A stretch of 37,121 bases of DNA from an uncultured Porphyromonadaceae bacterium (GTDB lineage: Bacteria > Bacteroidota > Bacteroidia > Bacteroidales > Muribaculaceae). Positions 34,321-37,121 of the stretch are shown here, piece by piece. Each line of letters starts with the position of its first letter. Position 1 is the stretch's first letter. Location of the stretch: NCBI GenBank assembly GCA_947073495.1, contig CAMTMX010000029.1:1-37121 (forward strand), read 5' to 3'. The notes beneath the pieces were generated by a model, which had not been told where the DNA came from, made no database searches, and worked only from the letters and a program-made list of their open reading frames with translations. Position numbers and translations under genes: made by a program.

Positions 34321-36774
34321 TCAATTGACTTTCCATTCGATCACACCACCGGATTTGCCGTCGCGAAGTTTCGCGGAGACTTTGAGGTCGGTGGTGGTGA
34401 CGGGTTCGAATGCCACATGATTGTATTTGTCAGCCTCTACACCATATTCTCCGGTAGCTTTCACGGGTGCCCAACGGTTGTCGGCAGTGCGGTAGAAGAG
34501 CTCCCAGCTTTCGGGGGTCTCATAGTCGCCGTCGTAATGGGTGAATGCAAGCCAGTAAATGTCGACAGAGCTAACCTCCTTAGGTTCGTTGAAACGGTAG
34601 CATACATTCTCTGTTGTGCCCTGACGGAGCCACCAGTAGTGATAAGGTTTTGAAGTGTCGGCGCTGCTCTTCGGTTCCCACTGGTCGTTGTAGCCCCATG
34701 CCCAGTTGAGGTTGGAAGTTGCCGCGGGAGCGTCAGAAGTGATATTGGTGGGTTCGCTATACATCTGAGCCTCGCTTGCAAGACTTGCAGCAGGTTTAGC
34801 AACCGCTGTATTTGCCTCACTCGGCATCCAGACTGCCATCTGGTCGGCACCACGATTGTTCCATGTGCAATAAGGGATAGCCTTCATAGCCACGTCTTCA
34901 AGCTTGTTGTCGGCGAGAAGCTTCTTACCGGTCACGTTGAGAGTCATCACGCCATTGAGCATTTCAGGCTCAAATTTCTCTGTAAACTTCACGTCGACAG
35001 GGATAAACTTGTCAAGCACGAGGCTGTCTGCCTGATCCTGACCCTCGAAACAATACATAAGAGGACCGCGCTGGATGGCAAGTTTACCCTTGTCGTCTTC
35101 AACATTGTCGTTAGCCTTCACGCGCTTGATATCCATGGGGAGAGTCAGTTCGACCTTGTCGCCCGGTTTCCACACACGTTTCACTGTGGCATAGCCGTCG
35201 CCTGTCATTGCAGTGACTTTCTTGCCATTTACCTTCAACTCATATTTAGAAGATGGTTTTTCAACGTATGAATAGAGATCTGTAGGAACGGGAGCGTCCT
35301 GAGCCCAGCCGGGGATGCGGAGACGGAGTGCGAACTCACCCTCCTTCTCGGGATCGACAGCGAGAGCGACAGTGCCCTGCCAGGGGAAATCTGTGGTCTG
35401 ACGCACCTTAACCTTGTTGTTTTCAGTCTCGATGTCGGCAGTAGACTGTATATAAAGGTTCACGAGGACATCGTCGCCCTGAGTGGCATACATATACTGA
35501 GGCACACTCGCCATGAAGCGGGTGACGTTGCCGGGGCAGCAAGCACAACCGAACCAGGGGGCACGCTCGTGCTGACCCATGCTCTCGAGAGGATTGTCGT
35601 AGAAGAACTTGTCGCCTGAAAGTGATACGCCTGAGGGAACGCCGTTGTAAAGTGCGCGCTCATATACATCGGCATATTTGGCATCACCCGTAGCGAGGAA
35701 CATACGGTAGTTCCAATATACGTTGGCAATCGATGCGCAAGTCTCGCAATATGCAGTGTGGTTGTTGAGTTCATAGTTAGGTCCGAACCCTTCACCCTGG
35801 GCACGGCTACCGATACCGCCGGTGATGTAGAGCTTCTTGGAAGCCATATTGTCCCAGATGCGGGTAAGGGCGTTGAAATAAGCGGAGTCGTTGGTGAGGG
35901 AAGCCACGTCGGCAACACCTGAATAGAGGTAGCCGGCACGCACAGCATGACCCACGATCTCATCCTGGTCGAGGATCGGCATGTGATCCTGAGAATAGGG
36001 GCTTGGTTTGCGACCGTTGGTGAGACGTCCTGTCTCCTCCACAAAATATTTAGCCTGGTCGAGATATTTCTTATCGCCTGTCACCTTATATAATTTAGCG
36101 AGCGCCATTTCGATGATGGGGTGACCTGAGGGGTAAGTGATCTGACCTTCTCCATAGCCGAATGTCTTGCATACGAGATCGGCATTCTTGATAGCCACGT
36201 CAAGGAGCGAACGCTTGCCGGTGGCGAGATAGTGAGCCACAGCCGCCTCATATAGATGGCCGCAGTTGTAGAGTTCATGGCTGTTGATCTTCTCCCAGCG
36301 GTGAGTGCCCCACCATCCGCGGAGACGGTCACACTTGTTGGTCACACAAGTGGTGAGGTAGCCGTCGGGTTCCTGAGCGGCGGAGATAAGGTTGATCACG
36401 CTGTCGAGATAATTGTCGAGCTTCTGATCGTATTCGACAGCGAGGGAGTAAGACGCACCTTCAATAATCTTATAAGGGTCGGTGTCGTCAAAAGAGAAGT
36501 CGCCACGATGCTCACCCTTCATGAGACCGCCGGCAATAGCGAAGTTGTCGAAACGACCGTTTTTTTCACATTCGTTGAATGCCGAAGGGATTGAGACCTT
36601 TCTGTTGGTTTCGATACGGGGTGCCCAGAAACTGTCGTCGATGTGCACCTGGGTAAACGCCACTTCTTTCACTGGAGCATCGGGATGCTCGTAAGCCTCT
36701 GCGCCTGCGCACGCGGAAAGTCCGGCAAGAGCCGCACATCCCGGCAGGAGGATGGTAAGGAGGTTAAGCTTCAT
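34321..36774 (-). CDS. GH127 beta-L-arabinofuranosidase lipoprotein with extra C-terminal domain
   Basis: This 817-residue lipoprotein (GLSAC, Cys22) matches GH127 (HypBA1 type), which releases beta-linked L-arabinofuranose, as on hydroxyproline of plant extensins. The zinc-cysteine active site is complete: E344 and C346 in YCETCAS, and C412-C413 in GCACCPGNVTRF. C412 corresponds to the nucleophile and E328 (QGEGF) lies at the acid/base spacing. The usual catalytic portion ends around residue 650. The remaining roughly 140 residues (WAWGYNDQWEP, YHYWWLRQGTTENVCYRFNE, VDIYWLAF) look like a beta-sandwich carbohydrate-binding module of F5/8 type. The product feeds the araBAD pathway encoded nearby. 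A related GH127 specificity is possible. Confidence 0.93.
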   Translation of the reverse strand: MKLNLLTILLPGCAALAGLSACAGAEAYEHPDAPVKEVAFTQVHIDDSFWAPRIETNRKVSIPSAFNECEKNGRFDNFAIAGGLMKGEHRGDFSFDDTDPYKIIEGASYSLAVEYDQKLDNYLDSVINLISAAQEPDGYLTTCVTNKCDRLRGWWGTHRWEKINSHELYNCGHLYEAAVAHYLATGKRSLLDVAIKNADLVCKTFGYGEGQITYPSGHPIIEMALAKLYKVTGDKKYLDQAKYFVEETGRLTNGRKPSPYSQDHMPILDQDEIVGHAVRAGYLYSGVADVASLTNDSAYFNALTRIWDNMASKKLYITGGIGSRAQGEGFGPNYELNNHTAYCETCASIANVYWNYRMFLATGDAKYADVYERALYNGVPSGVSLSGDKFFYDNPLESMGQHERAPWFGCACCPGNVTRFMASVPQYMYATQGDDVLVNLYIQSTADIETENNKVKVRQTTDFPWQGTVALAVDPEKEGEFALRLRIPGWAQDAPVPTDLYSYVEKPSSKYELKVNGKKVTAMTGDGYATVKRVWKPGDKVELTLPMDIKRVKANDNVEDDKGKLAIQRGPLMYCFEGQDQADSLVLDKFIPVDVKFTEKFEPEMLNGVMTLNVTGKKLLADNKLEDVAMKAIPYCTWNNRGADQMAVWMPSEANTAVAKPAASLASEAQMYSEPTNITSDAPAATSNLNWAWGYNDQWEPKSSADTSKPYHYWWLRQGTTENVCYRFNEPKEVSSVDIYWLAFTHYDGDYETPESWELFYRTADNRWAPVKATGEYGVEADKYNHVAFEPVTTTDLKVSAKLRDGKSGGVIEWKVN

Positions 36775-36783
36775 GGTTAGTTT

Positions 36784-36846
36784 AGTTTGTTTTATGATTT
36801 ATGATTTTTGTTTTATGTTGTATGTTTGTGCTCACTTCGTTCGCAC
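36784..36846 (-). repeat. Heptamer repeat and short palindrome in the GH127 leader
   Basis: TTTATGA, TTTTTGT, TTTATGT and TGTATGT units in a 7-base phase (36784-36827) are followed by the imperfect palindrome GTGCTCACTTCGTTCGCAC (36828-36846), whose ends GTGC/GCAC pair. Similar CGAACGAAGTGAGC words are, from general experience, common dispersed repeats in several genomes. The rest of the leader (36847-36970) shows nothing I recognise. Confidence 0.6.
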
Positions 36847-36973
36847 CACAATCAAAATCGGAGATACGACTACCCGATCCGGTCTTATTGATTCATCAAG
36901 ATTTAGCAAGACTAATCATGAATTTTTAATTGTCAACGACCAAAGACCGCTGACCAACGACCCAATAATGTTG

Positions 36974-37003
36974 CAAAGTTAAGACTCAAAAAATCTAAAC
37001 AAA
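36974..37003 (-). promoter_or_regulatory. Candidate promoter of the GH127/SusCD2 operon
   Basis: On the minus strand TTTG (37000-37003) and TAACTTTG (36974-36981) are 18 bases apart, close to the Bacteroidales -33/-7 consensus. Transcription would begin near 36968, leaving an untranslated leader of about 190 bases. Confidence 0.55.
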
Positions 37004-37073
37004 TGAAAAAACGTCCAAATTTATGCAAATTTTGTACAAAACTTAGAGAGTGTTTGAATTTAAATAGATTTTA

Positions 37074-37121
37074 ATGTTCGACATGATTAAGCAACAGTTT
37101 GAGCGTGGCAAAATCAATCAT
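37074..37121 (+). CDS. Possible 5' end of a gene cut by the window edge
   Basis: An ATG at 37074 opens 16 codons reading MFDMIKQQFERGKINH to the edge. The composition rises in GC exactly at the ATG compared with the AT-rich stretch before it, and the peptide looks protein-like. It is divergent to GH127. It is too short to identify. Confidence 0.35.
   Translation, partial: MFDMIKQQFERGKINH

Noticed and set aside
1..37121. tRNA or rRNA genes
   Set aside because: I saw no cloverleaf-like segments with a CCA end or conserved rRNA words on reading the gaps; every larger gap is repeat or AT-rich sequence.

Overview
The window looks like a chromosomal segment of a gut Bacteroidota (order Bacteroidales). 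Support comes from two SusC/SusD pairs, a hybrid two-component system, many Bacteroidales-type lipoproteins, TAnnTTTG-like -7 promoter boxes, and an arabinose operon in the arrangement known from Bacteroides (mutarotase, symporter, Nudix-type AraR, araD, araA, araB). A Muribaculaceae-like genome is my guess; no marker gene here settles the genus.

Layout. (1) 1-1947, minus: a GH92 alpha-mannosidase lipoprotein cut by the left edge. (2) 2408-10069, plus: the L-arabinose uptake and catabolism operon galM - SSS symporter - araR - araD - araA - araB, with a candidate promoter and operator upstream and a strong hairpin terminator at the end. (3) 22271-14382, minus: two tandem DUF6055 zincin-like secreted proteins, then SusC1 and SusD1, closed by a terminator and followed by the hybrid two-component regulator (14193-10201). 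(4) 22272-24066: a small AT-rich island. It holds a GNAT acetyltransferase plus a 65-residue partner (toxin-antitoxin-like) bracketed by long direct repeats, and next to it the 3' scar of a lost DUF4859 gene. (5) 25888-24067, minus: a secreted M43-type metalloprotease gene broken, or switchable, at a run of eight G. (6) 36774-25968, minus: GH127 beta-L-arabinofuranosidase, SusC2, SusD2, a DUF4859 lipoprotein and a BACON-DUF6055-DUF4859 lipoprotein, closed by a terminator. (7) 37074-37121, plus: possibly the first 16 codons of another gene.

How it could work together (inference). GH127 enzymes release beta-linked L-arabinofuranose, best known from the arabinosides on hydroxyproline of plant extensins and related glycoproteins. 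Three paralogous HExxH proteins, two SusCD importers, a GH92 mannosidase and a complete L-arabinose pathway sit around it. The locus therefore reads as a machine for using arabinosylated plant glycoproteins: peptide backbone, arabinose and perhaps N-glycan mannose, rather than a plain arabinan locus. The DUF6055 proteins are the undescribed component.

The most striking sequence-level signals are: a compositional break inside SusC2 at the conserved GYGTQKK motif, paired with a GC-rich DUF4859 scar at 23924-24055, suggesting an exchanged cassette of about 9.6 kb; the G8 tract in the M43 gene; the repeat-bracketed GNAT module; and 7-base-phased simple repeats of changing sequence that fill most intergenic gaps.
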